From: RGIG9151 sp963635575
Lineage (GTDB): Bacteria > Bacillota > Clostridia > TANB77 > RGIG9151
Assembly (NCBI GenBank): GCA_963635575.1
Contig: CAVHFU010000002.1
Location: forward strand, 1-64,000
Direction: 5' to 3'
Length of the DNA: 64,000 nucleotides
Part shown: positions 34,449-42,628 of the stretch, piece after piece
Layout: each line of letters begins with the position of its first letter
Numbering within the stretch: the stretch's first letter is position 1
Program-made: the position numbers and the translations under genes
The notes under the pieces: generated by a model
What the model was told of the DNA's origin: nothing
The model's database searches: none
The model's input: the letters and a program-made list of their open reading frames with translations, nothing else

Positions 34449-34477
34449 TTGACTATGACAAAAATATGTGATAGTAT
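34449..34477 (+). promoter_or_regulatory. promoter for tRNA-Gly and probably fba
   Basis: TTGACT, 17-bp spacer, TAGTAT with an upstream TGA (extended -10), 17 bp before the tRNA. Confidence 0.7.
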
Positions 34478-34494
34478 AAACACGAAGCTTAAAT

Positions 34495-34568
34495 GCGGAT
34501 GTAGTTTAGTGGTAGAACATGAGCTTCCCAAGCTTATGGTGGGGGTCCGATTCCCCTCGTCCGCTCCA
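34495..34568 (+). tRNA. tRNA-Gly (anticodon CCC), CCA encoded
   Basis: Cloverleaf read by eye: acceptor GCGGATG/CGTCCGC, D arm GTTTAGTGGTAGAAC, anticodon stem TGAGC/GCTTA around loop TTCCCAA (anticodon CCC), T arm GGGGG/CCCCT with loop TCCGATT, discriminator T, encoded CCA. No terminator follows before the fba ribosome binding site. Confidence 0.92.
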
Positions 34569-34608
34569 TTTATAGAAGTTTTGCAAAAGAAAAAGGGAGG
34601 AATTAATT

Positions 34609-35535
34609 ATGCCATTAGTAACAACAACAGAAATGTTTAAAAAAGCCTATGGAAAGTATGCAGTAGGTGCGTTTAATGTAAATAATATGGAGATTGTTCA
34701 GGGAATAACTGAAGCAGCTATGGAAGAAAATGCACCGGTAATCTTACAAGTATCTGCGGGTGCTAGAAAATATGCAAAGCATGTATATTTAATGAAGTTA
34801 ATAGAAGCAGCAGTAGAAGATACAGGAGTGCCTATCGCGGTGCATCTTGACCATGGTGCTGATTTTGAAATTTGTAAGGACTGCATTGATGGAGGATTTA
34901 CCTCTGTAATGATAGATGGGTCTAAATATTCTTTTGAAGAAAATATAGAACTAACTAAGAAAGTTGTAGACTATGCACATGCACATGGTGTTGTGGTAGA
35001 GGCTGAACTAGGAAAATTAGCCGGAATTGAAGATGCAGTAGTTGTATCACAAGCTGATGCGGCATTTACTGATCCAGAACAAGCAGCAGAATTTGTTCAT
35101 AAAACAGGTTGTGATTCTCTTGCAATTGCAATCGGAACAAGTCATGGTGCATATAAATTTAAGGGAGAACCAAAACTTAGATTTGATATATTAGAAAAAG
35201 TTACAAAGTTACTACCTGAAACTCCTATTGTATTACACGGTGCATCAACAGTTATGCCTGAGTTTGTAAAACAATGTAATGAGTTTGGTGGACAACTTCC
35301 TGGGGCACAAGGTGTACCTGAAGATATGCTTCATAAGGCAGGAACAATGGGCGTATGTAAGATAAACATTGATACTGACTTACGTCTTGCAATGACAGCA
35401 TCTATTAGAAAGTTTATGGTTGAACATCCTGACAAATTCGACCCTAGAGAGTATTTATCTCCAGCAAGAGAAGCAATTAAAAATATGGTTAAACATAAAA
35501 TGAGAGATGTTTTAGGATGCTCAGGAAAAGCTTAA
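34609..35535 (+). CDS. fba: class II fructose-1,6-bisphosphate aldolase
   Basis: Protein of 308 residues. It splits fructose-1,6-bisphosphate in glycolysis using zinc. Visible motifs: AFNVNNMEI near the N-terminus, VHLDHGADF with catalytic Asp81 and zinc ligand His82, a Glu in EAELGKLAG, GTSHGAYKF and LHGAST supplying the other zinc His residues, and CKINIDTDLR binding phosphate. Length fits class IIA/B enzymes. The ribosome binding site AAGGGAGGA is strong. Only 40 bp separate the gene from tRNA-Gly, with no room for another promoter outside the tRNA, so a tRNA-fba co-transcript is likely. Confidence 0.95.
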   Translation: MPLVTTTEMFKKAYGKYAVGAFNVNNMEIVQGITEAAMEENAPVILQVSAGARKYAKHVYLMKLIEAAVEDTGVPIAVHLDHGADFEICKDCIDGGFTSVMIDGSKYSFEENIELTKKVVDYAHAHGVVVEAELGKLAGIEDAVVVSQADAAFTDPEQAAEFVHKTGCDSLAIAIGTSHGAYKFKGEPKLRFDILEKVTKLLPETPIVLHGASTVMPEFVKQCNEFGGQLPGAQGVPEDMLHKAGTMGVCKINIDTDLRLAMTASIRKFMVEHPDKFDPREYLSPAREAIKNMVKHKMRDVLGCSGKA

Positions 35536-35550
35536 AATAAGAAAAGTGGT

Positions 35551-35588
35551 AGTGAATCATACAAAACAGTATGGTTCACTATTTTTTT
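35551..35588 (+). terminator. intrinsic terminator after fba
   Basis: 12-bp stem with one G-U pair (35551-35562 with 35569-35580), followed by A and seven T residues. Confidence 0.88.
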
Positions 35589-35602
35589 GCACCTTTGGCC
35601 AA

Positions 35603-35631
35603 TTGACAAATACTGTAAAAAGTGATAAAAT
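35603..35631 (+). promoter_or_regulatory. sigma-A promoter for comFC
   Basis: TTGACA, 17-bp spacer, TAAAAT with an upstream TGA. Confidence 0.7.
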
Positions 35632-35650
35632 TGGTTAGTACGGAGGAAAA

Positions 35651-36355
35651 ATGTTAGAAAATTTTTATAATGCTATACTTAATTTAATATATCCCGCAAG
35701 ATGTGGATTTTGTAATGAAATTACAGGAACTAAACAGTTTATATGTGACAATTGCAGATATAAATTGAAACAAGAGTATACTAATCGCTGTGTATATTGT
35801 GGAAAAACCACACACTTAGCAAATGTTTGCAGGGAGTGTAGTGGTAAAAAGATATATTATGATAAATTAGTGTTTTTTAATGAATATACAAAAGAATTTA
35901 GAGAGAAAATACATTCATATAAGTTTCACGATAAAAAATTTTATTATAATTTTTTCGAGGAACTAATTTACGACAAATTATGCGGTATTGAAGCTGATAT
36001 AATTATTCCTGTGCCTGTAAGTTGTGAACGGTTAAAGGAAAGAGGATATAATCAGTCTGCATTAATTGGAGAAAAACTTGCAAAAGACATGAAAATTGAA
36101 TATAACGGTGAAATATTAATAAAAACAAGAAATAGCGAAAAGCAGAGTATGCAAAGTTTTTTAAAAAGGCGACAGTCTGTTAAGAATATTTTCCAAATTA
36201 CCGATATATTAGAAATAAGAGGTAAAAAAGTAATTTTAATAGACGATGTATTTGCAACCGGTTCAACAGCAAATGAGTGTAGCAAAGAGTTAATTAAAGC
36301 CGGAGCAAAAAGTGTAATTGTTGCAGTAATTTCGATAAGTCATACATTGAAATAA
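35651..36355 (+). CDS. comFC: ComFC-family phosphoribosyltransferase-like protein
   Basis: Protein of 234 residues. The N-terminal zinc-binding region contains CGFC, CDNC, CVYC and CREC pairs (residues ~18-65). The C-terminal PRTase fold has PVPVSCERLKERGYNQ and the PRPP-binding VILIDDVFATGST. ComFC is needed for DNA uptake in naturally competent bacteria, but homologues are general and their enzymatic role is unresolved. No comFA precedes it here. It has its own promoter and a GGAGG site. Confidence 0.88.
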   Translation: MLENFYNAILNLIYPARCGFCNEITGTKQFICDNCRYKLKQEYTNRCVYCGKTTHLANVCRECSGKKIYYDKLVFFNEYTKEFREKIHSYKFHDKKFYYNFFEELIYDKLCGIEADIIIPVPVSCERLKERGYNQSALIGEKLAKDMKIEYNGEILIKTRNSEKQSMQSFLKRRQSVKNIFQITDILEIRGKKVILIDDVFATGSTANECSKELIKAGAKSVIVAVISISHTLK

Positions 36356-36413
36356 TGGCTATATATTGCAAAGTATACAAAAATTAAAAAGTTAAAAAAA
36401 TTACAGTTTCCTA

Positions 36414-36440
36414 TTAAGTATTTAAGATTTCTGCCGATAT
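36414..36440 (+). promoter_or_regulatory. sigma-D (FliA)-type promoter for flgM
   Basis: TTAAGTAT, 11-bp spacer, GCCGATAT; the consensus is TAAAGTTT-N11-GCCGATAA, so 6/8 and 7/8 matches. Located 46 bp upstream of flgM. Confidence 0.7.
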
Positions 36441-36485
36441 ATTATTCACAAGGAGTAAAAGAGTTATTTGAAAGAGGTGCTTAGG

Positions 36486-36773
36486 ATGAGAATTTCAGGA
36501 AATGTTTCAGCAGTAACAGGAATTTATACGAATGACAAAAAAATCTCTAAAGTAGAGAATGTTAATAAATTAAGTTTAGGGAAAGATGATATTAAAATTT
36601 CTAGTAAAGCTAAGGATTATACTACAGCTATGAATGCGTTAAAGGATGTTCCGGATGTAAGACAAGATAGAGTTGATGAGATATCTGCTAAATTTGCAAA
36701 AAATGAATATAAAGTTTCCGGAGATGATATTGCTGATAAAATTCTAAACGGTGGTTTTGATGCATCAATATAG
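36486..36773 (+). CDS. flgM: FlgM, anti-sigma-28 factor
   Basis: Protein of 95 residues from the ATG at 36486 (GAAAGAGGTG 7 bases upstream). It begins MRISGNVSAV, as FlgM proteins do, and the C-terminal half has the FlgM pattern DIKISSKAKDYTTAMNAL, then RVDEISAKF and YKVSGDDIADKIL. FlgM holds sigma-D/FliA inactive until the hook is complete. The sigma-D-type promoter upstream would give the usual feedback loop. It is away from other flagellar genes here; the flagellin gene is 17 kb downstream. Confidence 0.88.
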   Translation: MRISGNVSAVTGIYTNDKKISKVENVNKLSLGKDDIKISSKAKDYTTAMNALKDVPDVRQDRVDEISAKFAKNEYKVSGDDIADKILNGGFDASI

Positions 36774-36786
36774 TAAAGTGGTTTTT

Positions 36787-36810
36787 GGGCGATGAGAATC
36801 GCCTTTTTTT
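36787..36810 (+). terminator. intrinsic terminator after flgM
   Basis: GGCGAT/ATCGCC stem with loop GAGA and seven T residues. Confidence 0.85.
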
Positions 36811-36823
36811 CTTGCTTAAATAT

Positions 36824-36853
36824 TTGACACATAGCATATAAATTTGATATATT
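36824..36853 (+). promoter_or_regulatory. promoter for the DUF1934 gene
   Basis: TTGACA, 18-bp spacer, TATATT, 22 bp before the start codon. Confidence 0.6.
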
Positions 36854-36875
36854 ACTGTGTACGGGGGTATTTACA

Positions 36876-37295
36876 ATGGAAAGAATAATGATTAACATAG
36901 ACGGAACACAAAATTTCGGAAATGGAGAAGCTAATAATGTTGAGCTTACTACGGAAGGTGAACTTAGTGTTTCTGTAGATTCGTATACCTTAAAGTATAA
37001 AGAGAGTGAACTAACCGGGATGGAGGGCACTACTACTGAAATTACTGTTGAAAATAGCGGAATAGTAAATCTAATTAGAAGTGGTACCGTAAATTCTAAT
37101 TTGGTTTTTGAAGAAGGAAAAAGGCATTTGTCTTACTACGATACAAACGATGGAGCATTTTCAATTGGAGTATTTGCTAGTTATGTGGATACGGTTTTAG
37201 AAAGAAATTATGGAGAAATATCTATAACATATGCCATGGATGTAGATGATAAACCAATTGGAGAAAATGAGATAAGAGTAAGATTTAAGAGATAA
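36876..37295 (+). CDS. DUF1934 (YwiB-like) beta-barrel protein
   Basis: Protein of 139 residues, almost all beta strand. The TLKYKESELTGMEGTTTEI segment and the C-terminal GEISITYAMDVDDKPIGEN fit the DUF1934/YwiB calycin-like family. The function is unknown; homologues often lie beside argS in Firmicutes, whereas here argS is 22 kb away. It has its own promoter and a GGGGG site. No terminator belongs to it alone: transcription would run into the short-RNA region and stop at 37381-37420. Confidence 0.75.
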   Translation: MERIMINIDGTQNFGNGEANNVELTTEGELSVSVDSYTLKYKESELTGMEGTTTEITVENSGIVNLIRSGTVNSNLVFEEGKRHLSYYDTNDGAFSIGVFASYVDTVLERNYGEISITYAMDVDDKPIGENEIRVRFKR

Positions 37296-37356
37296 AAAAC
37301 TAATTTTCTATTGAATTTTATGGAAATATATAGTAATATATAAATATAATATGAAA

Positions 37357-37372
37357 TTTATGGTTCGTACTA
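37357..37372 (+). repeat. 16-nt direct repeat, copy in the antisense RNA
   Basis: Matches 37489-37504 at 15 of 16 positions; the difference is G here and A there, which becomes a G-U pair in the RNA duplex. Confidence 0.85.
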
Positions 37373-37380
37373 TAAGTATG

Positions 37381-37420
37381 AAAGAGAAAAGAGACTGTTT
37401 CCCCAGTCTCTTTTCTTTTT
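37381..37420. terminator. bidirectional terminator shared by the peptide mRNA and the antisense RNA
   Basis: A 16-bp stem (37381-37396 with 37405-37420, one G-U) around an 8-nt loop, T-rich on the exit side of both strands. Confidence 0.85.
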
Positions 37421-37425
37421 CCCTA

Positions 37426-37500
37426 TTATTCTACTATTGATGTAAGTAATATTAAGATGAAAATAGTAAGTAGAATAACTCTTATGAATTTATGGTTCAT
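37426..37500 (-). CDS. 24-residue hydrophobic peptide, candidate type I toxin
   Basis: A 24-codon gene with a very strong AAAGGAGG site 6 bases before the ATG. The peptide starts MNHKFIRV, continues with about 15 hydrophobic residues (Ile, Leu, Phe, Thr) and ends in Glu, so it would span a membrane once. It has its own promoter (37547-37575) and a terminator just after the stop. The start codon lies in a 16-nt repeat complementary to the convergent short RNA. Small single-span peptides of this kind with antisense control are type I toxins (Fst, TxpA, BsrG). The residue sequence is not one I recognise, so toxicity is an inference from layout. Confidence 0.6.
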   Translation of the reverse strand: MNHKFIRVILLTIFILILLTSIVE

Positions 37501-37504
37501 ACTA
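37489..37504 (+). repeat. 16-nt direct repeat, copy spanning the peptide start codon
   Basis: Partner of 37357-37372. On the minus strand it covers the three bases before the ATG, the ATG and the next ten bases, so pairing would block initiation. Confidence 0.85.
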
Positions 37505-37546
37505 CGCCTCCTTTCCGTCGTATTTGCGACTACCGGTGGCAAACAA

Positions 37547-37575
37547 ATAATACCATATATTGGAATAAAAATCAA
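37547..37575 (-). promoter_or_regulatory. promoter of the hydrophobic-peptide gene
   Basis: TTGATT (37570-37575), 17-bp spacer, TATTAT (37547-37552) with an upstream TG (extended -10). The leader of ~40 nt contains a GTCG/CGAC hairpin (37517-37530) just upstream of the ribosome binding site. Confidence 0.7.
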
Positions 37576-37623
37576 CCAATTTCTGTAATAATTGGATTAA
37601 AATTCTATGTAAAAAACTATTAC

Positions 37624-37653
37624 TTGATAAACCACAAGTAAATGTGATAAAAT
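37624..37653 (+). promoter_or_regulatory. promoter for lepA
   Basis: TTGATA, 18-bp spacer, TAAAAT with an upstream TGA; 34 bp before lepA. Confidence 0.6.
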
Positions 37654-37687
37654 ATAATGTAAAATTGTAATTATAAGGAGAAAGTTT

Positions 37688-39493
37688 ATGCAACAAGACA
37701 AAATTAGAAATTTTAGTATTATAGCACATATAGATCACGGAAAATCTACATTAGCGGACAGAATGTTAGAACTTACAGGTGTTTTATCTAAAAGAGAGAT
37801 GGAAGACCAGGTTTTAGATAATATGGATATAGAGCGTGAACGCGGAATTACTATTAAAGCACAAGCAGTAAGAATGCTTTATAAGGCACATGACGGTGAA
37901 ACGTATGAGCTTAATTTAATAGATACCCCGGGACATGTTGACTTTAACTATGAAGTGTCAAGAAGTTTGGCTGCTTGTGAAGGAGCAGTTTTAGTTGTAG
38001 ATGCTTCACAAGGTATAGAGGCACAAACTTTAGCTAATACATATTTAGCATTGGAAAATAATTTAGAAATATTGCCTGTTATAAACAAGGTTGATTTGCC
38101 AAATGCAAGGCCAGATGAAATTGCACATGAAATAGAAGATGTCATTGGACTAGAAGCTATGGATGCTCCTAGAATTTCAGCAAAATCGGGTCTAAATGTT
38201 GAGGCAGTTTTAGAAGAAATAGTAAAGAAAGTTCCGGCGCCAACTGGAGATGAAAATAAGCCACTAAAGGCACTTATATTTGATTCTTTCTATGATAATT
38301 ACAGAGGTGCTATTTCGTATGTTAGATTAAAAGAAGGACAAGTCAAGGTGGGCGATACAATTTTAATGATGTCTACTGGTAAAACATTTACAGTAACGGA
38401 AGTAGGATATTTTAGACCGGGGAGCTATATTCCGACAGATGTCCTAAAGGCAGGACAAGTTGGATATGTTGCCGCAAGTATAAAGAATGTAAGTGATACA
38501 CGTGTTGGTGATACAATTACTAATGCTAATAACAGAACAGATACACCACTAGAAGGCTATAAAAAGGCAGTACCAATGGTGTTCTGTGGAGTATATCCTG
38601 TTGATGGAGCTGATTATGAGAATTTAAAAATGGCGTTAGAAAAATTACAATTAAACGATGCAGCACTACTTTTTGAACCAGAAACTTCTATAGCACTTGG
38701 TTTCGGATTTAGATGTGGCTTTTTAGGGCTTCTTCATTTAGAAATTATTCAAGAAAGATTAGAGAGAGAATATAATCTTAATTTAATTACTACTGCTCCG
38801 AGCGTTATTTATAGGGTTACAAAAACTGATGGTGAAGTGGGTATGGTTTCTAATCCAACTAATTTACCTGCTCCACAGGAAATTGATTTTATGGAAGAAC
38901 CTATGGTTAAGGCTTCTATTATGCTTCCAAAGGAGTTTGTAGGAAACATTATGGAATTATGTCAGGACAGACGCGGAAATTATTTAAATATGCAGTATTT
39001 AGATGAAACCAGAGTTACATTGATTTATGAATTACCACTTAACGAGATTATTTATGATTTCTTTGATGCATTAAAATCGAGAACTAAAGGATATGCTTCC
39101 TTTGACTATGAACTTATAGGATATAATCGCTCAAAGCTTGTAAAGTTGGATATTTTACTTAATAACGAAGTGGTAGATGCGCTATCATTTATTGTTCATG
39201 AGGATAAAGCGTATGTAAGAGGAAGAAAAATTGCTGAAAAATTGAAGGATGTTATCCCAAGACAATTATTTGAAGTGCCAATTCAGGCAGCAATAGGTGG
39301 AAAAATTATTGCAAGAGAGACGATAAGTGCTATGAGAAAAGATGTATTGGCAAAATGTTATGGTGGAGATATCTCAAGAAAGAGAAAACTACTTGAAAAA
39401 CAGAAAGAGGGAAAAAAGAGAATGAGACAGGTTGGTTCTGTTGAAATCCCTCAAGAGGCATTTATGTCTATCTTAAAACTTGACGATAATTAA
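37688..39493 (+). CDS. lepA: translation elongation factor 4 (LepA)
   Basis: Protein of 601 residues, the usual LepA length. GTPase motifs: AHIDHGKST (G1, about residues 13-21), RGITIK (G2), DTPGHVDF (G3) and NKVDLP (G4). The LepA C-terminal domain ends the protein with the basic RKRKLLEKQKEGKKRMR segment. LepA assists 30S biogenesis and back-translocation of stalled ribosomes. It is the first gene of lepA-rlmB-ftsK, all on one strand with short gaps, and has its own promoter. The ATG follows AAGGAGAAA. Confidence 0.95.
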   Translation: MQQDKIRNFSIIAHIDHGKSTLADRMLELTGVLSKREMEDQVLDNMDIERERGITIKAQAVRMLYKAHDGETYELNLIDTPGHVDFNYEVSRSLAACEGAVLVVDASQGIEAQTLANTYLALENNLEILPVINKVDLPNARPDEIAHEIEDVIGLEAMDAPRISAKSGLNVEAVLEEIVKKVPAPTGDENKPLKALIFDSFYDNYRGAISYVRLKEGQVKVGDTILMMSTGKTFTVTEVGYFRPGSYIPTDVLKAGQVGYVAASIKNVSDTRVGDTITNANNRTDTPLEGYKKAVPMVFCGVYPVDGADYENLKMALEKLQLNDAALLFEPETSIALGFGFRCGFLGLLHLEIIQERLEREYNLNLITTAPSVIYRVTKTDGEVGMVSNPTNLPAPQEIDFMEEPMVKASIMLPKEFVGNIMELCQDRRGNYLNMQYLDETRVTLIYELPLNEIIYDFFDALKSRTKGYASFDYELIGYNRSKLVKLDILLNNEVVDALSFIVHEDKAYVRGRKIAEKLKDVIPRQLFEVPIQAAIGGKIIARETISAMRKDVLAKCYGGDISRKRKLLEKQKEGKKRMRQVGSVEIPQEAFMSILKLDDN

Positions 39494-39512
39494 ATGAAGG
39501 AGAAAGGTTAAT

Positions 39513-40247
39513 ATGATGGAAGACATAGTTTTCGGAAGAAATTCCGTTATAGAATTATTAAATTCAGATAGAACAATTAATAAACTATTTATTCAAAAGG
39601 GAGAAAACTACGGGTCTATAAAAAAAGTAATAGATTTAGCTAGAGGCAAGAAAATTGTTATAAGTGAGGTACATAAGTCTAAGCTAGACGAAATGACGGA
39701 AGGGCAAAATCACCAAGGAGTCGTAGCTTTAACATCTCCTTATAAATACTGTGAAATTGACGATATATTAAATGTGGCAAAGGAGCGTGGTGAAAATCCG
39801 TTTATCATCATATTAGACGGGATAGAAGACCCGCATAATTTGGGCGCTGTAATACGTACAGCAGAATGTATGGGAGTTCACGGAATTGTAATTCCAAAGA
39901 GAAGAGCTGTATCTGTCACGAATACTGTCGCGAAAGTAGCAGCAGGAGCGTTAGAGTATATGAAGATAGCTCGTGTTAATAACATAAATGACGCAATTGA
40001 AGAACTAAAAGAAAATGGTGTTTGGGTTGTTGGAACTGATGCGAGTGGAAAAGATAATTTGGCTGATATAGATATGGTCGGCTCAATTGCTATTGTAATT
40101 GGAAGCGAAGGCGAGGGAATGGCTAGTTTAACTAGAAAAAGATGTGATTTCTTGGCTAAAATTCCTATGAAGGGCAAAATCACGTCGCTTAATGCTTCTG
40201 TTACTTGTGGAATGGTTATATATGAGGTTGCACGTCAGAGAAGATAG
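39513..40247 (+). CDS. rlmB: 23S rRNA 2'-O-methyltransferase, RlmB/TrmH family
   Basis: Protein of 244 residues. SpoU/TrmH (SPOUT) family: an N-terminal L30e-like substrate domain (VFGRNSVIELL) and the knotted SAM-binding domain with DGIEDPHNLGAVIRTAE, IVIGSEGEGM and SLNASVTCGMVIYE. This is the RlmB arrangement, which methylates G2251 of 23S rRNA; other TrmH members have different targets. Two ATG codons in tandem open the gene, after GAAGGAGAAAGG. It follows lepA by 19 bp and precedes ftsK closely, so it is operonic. Confidence 0.88.
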   Translation: MMEDIVFGRNSVIELLNSDRTINKLFIQKGENYGSIKKVIDLARGKKIVISEVHKSKLDEMTEGQNHQGVVALTSPYKYCEIDDILNVAKERGENPFIIILDGIEDPHNLGAVIRTAECMGVHGIVIPKRRAVSVTNTVAKVAAGALEYMKIARVNNINDAIEELKENGVWVVGTDASGKDNLADIDMVGSIAIVIGSEGEGMASLTRKRCDFLAKIPMKGKITSLNASVTCGMVIYEVARQRR

Positions 40248-40270
40248 ATTTGATGAAAGGAAGTTGTCAA

Positions 40271-42568
40271 ATGGGACGAAAGATAAATAATAAGTCACAG
40301 GATAAGGGGCTTAAACAAGAGATTTTTGGTGTGGTAACTTGTTTCTGTTCGGTACTTTTAGCCTATGGGGTATTTTCCAGAGGTCATTCCGGTGCATGGG
40401 GAAATGCAATTGTTAATTTTTTCTTTGGTTTACTTGGAAATGTTGCTTATATTTTCCCATTTTTTATGCTTATTTTCGGTATACAGCTCATTACTAAGAG
40501 TGCTAAGAAAAGAAATAGATTTTTTAAGTTTTCTATGTTTTTTATGCTAAGTGTTTCATTTTTACTATTTTTAATTAATGAAAAAACTGTTAATAGCGAG
40601 GCTGGGCTTACAGCACTTGTTAAAAATTTATATATGCAAGGACAAATTCCGACTGGTGGTGGCGTTGTAAGTATTTTTGCCGCTCCGTTTATAAAGTTTT
40701 TTGGAATAGTATGGACATACATAATTTTTATTTGCACCATGATTGTTTGTGTTTTATTAATTACAGAGATTCATCCGGCTACTATTCTTTTATGGATTAG
40801 AGATAAGGCAAGTGAAATAAAGAATAGCGAAAATGAATATGTAAAAGATTTTGAAAACAATGAAAAACCTAAAATTAAAAAGCCTGTTAAACTAAAAATT
40901 GATGATGTGCCTAATGAAATTCCAATTGAAAAGTTTGATTTGGCAAATCAAATAGGAATAGATGAAGTTAAAGATGGAAAGGTGGAGGAAGAGGAGAAAC
41001 CTGTTTCGAAGCCACAAGAAGAAGTAAAGAAGGAAGAAATAAAAAATGAGAATAAGAAGCCAAGTGATAATGAGCCTATTCCTACAATTAATATTGATAC
41101 CGTAGAACCAGAAGTACCTAATTATGTGTTGCCTCCTATTGATATTTTACAAAAGCCAAAAGGTGTAGGTGGAGATAAATATAAAAAGGAGCTTGTTGCG
41201 ACTGCACAAAAACTTCAAGATACATTAAATAGTTTTGGGGTTGCGGCGAACGTTGTAAATGTTAGTAGAGGACCTGCGGTAACAAGATATGAATTGGCTC
41301 CGGAGGCTGGTGTTAAAGTTAGTAAAATTGTTGGGCTTACGGATGATATTGCTTTGAATTTAGCAGCTCCTTCTATTCGTATGGAAGCGCCTATTCCGGG
41401 CAAGGCTGCTGTTGGTATAGAAATTCCCAATACTTCTGTAGATGCGGTGTTCTTAAGAGAAATTTTAGATACTAAAGATTTTAATGAACACCCTTCAAAG
41501 ATTGCTTTTGGCCTTGGAAAAGATACTGCAGGTAAGACGATGATTGCGGATATAGCTAAAATGCCACACGTATTAATTGCCGGTGCCACAGGTTCTGGAA
41601 AGAGCGTATGCATAAATACTATTATTACAAGTTTGCTTTATCGTGCAAAGCCTAATGAAGTAAAACTTATCATGATTGATCCAAAGGTTGTTGAACTTGG
41701 AGTATATAACGGAATCCCTCATTTATTAATACCGGTTGTTACTGATCCTAAAAAAGCTGCCGGTGCCTTAAATTGGGCTGTACAGGAAATGGTAAACAGA
41801 TATAATTTGTTCGCTCAAAAGGGTGTTCGTGATATGAAGGGATATAATGAGGCAGTAAAAGCTAATGGTGAGGACGGAGCACTACCTCATATTGTAATTA
41901 TAGTTGACGAGTTGGCTGACTTGATGATGGTTGCACCTAATGATGTTGAAGATGCAATTTGCCGTTTGGCACAAATGGCAAGAGCAGCGGGAATGCATTT
42001 AGTAATTGCGACACAAAGACCGTCTGTTGATGTTATTACAGGTCTTATAAAAGCTAATGTTCCCTCGAGAATTGCTTTTGCAGTTTCGTCACAAGTGGAT
42101 TCGAGGACTATTTTGGACATGGCGGGAGCTGAAAAGTTACTTGGAAAAGGCGATATGTTATTCTATCCAATGGGAGCTTCAAAACCTACCAGAGTTCAAG
42201 GTGCATTTGTTACTGATAAAGAAGTAGAACAAATAGTAGACTTTATTAAATCAAAAAATGAAGTTAAGTATGATGAAGATGTTTTGGAGAAAATTCAGAG
42301 TGGAGTGACGGGAACGGCTAAATCCGAAGAAAATGCAGAGGATGTTGATCCGCTGTTAAATGACGTAATCTCAATGGTGGTCGAGCTTGGACAGGCTTCT
42401 ACTTCATTAATTCAAAGAAGGTTTAAGGTTGGGTATGCAAGGGCGGCAAGAATAATAGACCAAATGGAAGAACGAGGCATAATAAGCGGGTTTGATGGAA
42501 CTAAACCTAGACAGGTACTAATATCTAAAGAGAATTGGGAAGAAATGCAGGCTACAAGTAATAAATAA
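40271..42568 (+). CDS. ftsK: FtsK/SpoIIIE DNA translocase
   Basis: About 765 residues from the ATG at 40271 (AAAGGAAG 7 bases upstream; earlier in-frame ATGs are worse placed). Four to five N-terminal membrane helices to about residue 170, a charged linker rich in Glu, Lys and Pro, then the motor: Walker A AGATGSGKSV (P-loop from about residue 438), Walker B IVIIVDELADLM, and the C-terminal gamma domain (winged helix, TSLIQRRFKVGYARAARIID in parts) that reads KOPS/SRS sites. It pumps chromosomal DNA through the division or sporulation septum. In a spore former with one copy visible, it may serve as SpoIIIE. Confidence 0.93.
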   Translation: MGRKINNKSQDKGLKQEIFGVVTCFCSVLLAYGVFSRGHSGAWGNAIVNFFFGLLGNVAYIFPFFMLIFGIQLITKSAKKRNRFFKFSMFFMLSVSFLLFLINEKTVNSEAGLTALVKNLYMQGQIPTGGGVVSIFAAPFIKFFGIVWTYIIFICTMIVCVLLITEIHPATILLWIRDKASEIKNSENEYVKDFENNEKPKIKKPVKLKIDDVPNEIPIEKFDLANQIGIDEVKDGKVEEEEKPVSKPQEEVKKEEIKNENKKPSDNEPIPTINIDTVEPEVPNYVLPPIDILQKPKGVGGDKYKKELVATAQKLQDTLNSFGVAANVVNVSRGPAVTRYELAPEAGVKVSKIVGLTDDIALNLAAPSIRMEAPIPGKAAVGIEIPNTSVDAVFLREILDTKDFNEHPSKIAFGLGKDTAGKTMIADIAKMPHVLIAGATGSGKSVCINTIITSLLYRAKPNEVKLIMIDPKVVELGVYNGIPHLLIPVVTDPKKAAGALNWAVQEMVNRYNLFAQKGVRDMKGYNEAVKANGEDGALPHIVIIVDELADLMMVAPNDVEDAICRLAQMARAAGMHLVIATQRPSVDVITGLIKANVPSRIAFAVSSQVDSRTILDMAGAEKLLGKGDMLFYPMGASKPTRVQGAFVTDKEVEQIVDFIKSKNEVKYDEDVLEKIQSGVTGTAKSEENAEDVDPLLNDVISMVVELGQASTSLIQRRFKVGYARAARIIDQMEERGIISGFDGTKPRQVLISKENWEEMQATSNK

Positions 42569-42580
42569 ATATAATGAGAT

Positions 42581-42617
42581 AAAAAAGATGAAAATGTTAA
42601 TTATTTTCATCTTTTTT
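42581..42617 (+). terminator. intrinsic terminator after ftsK
   Basis: 15-bp stem (42581-42595 with 42603-42617), loop of 7, T-rich end. Confidence 0.88.
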
Positions 42618-42628
42618 TGCATAGGGTA

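Larger units (their letters stand above)
37357..37420 (+). ncRNA. candidate antisense RNA (antitoxin) of a type I toxin-antitoxin locus
   Basis: A predicted ~64-nt RNA, from a TATAAT box at 37345-37350 to the bidirectional terminator at 37381-37420. Its 5' end is the repeat 37357-37372. In RNA form that repeat can pair over 16 nt, with one G-U, with the start region of the convergent peptide mRNA (37489-37504). An alternative promoter TTGAAT-N17-TAATAT (37311-37339) would make it ~10 nt longer. Size and layout match RNA II of the Fst/par locus. No expression evidence is available. Confidence 0.55.

Noticed and set aside
34307..34531. N-terminal extension of the Ig-like repeat protein and the short plus-strand frame over tRNA-Gly
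   Set aside because: Both cross the tRNA gene and the divergent promoters; the ATG at 34306 has a GGAGGAAA site and a signal peptide follows.
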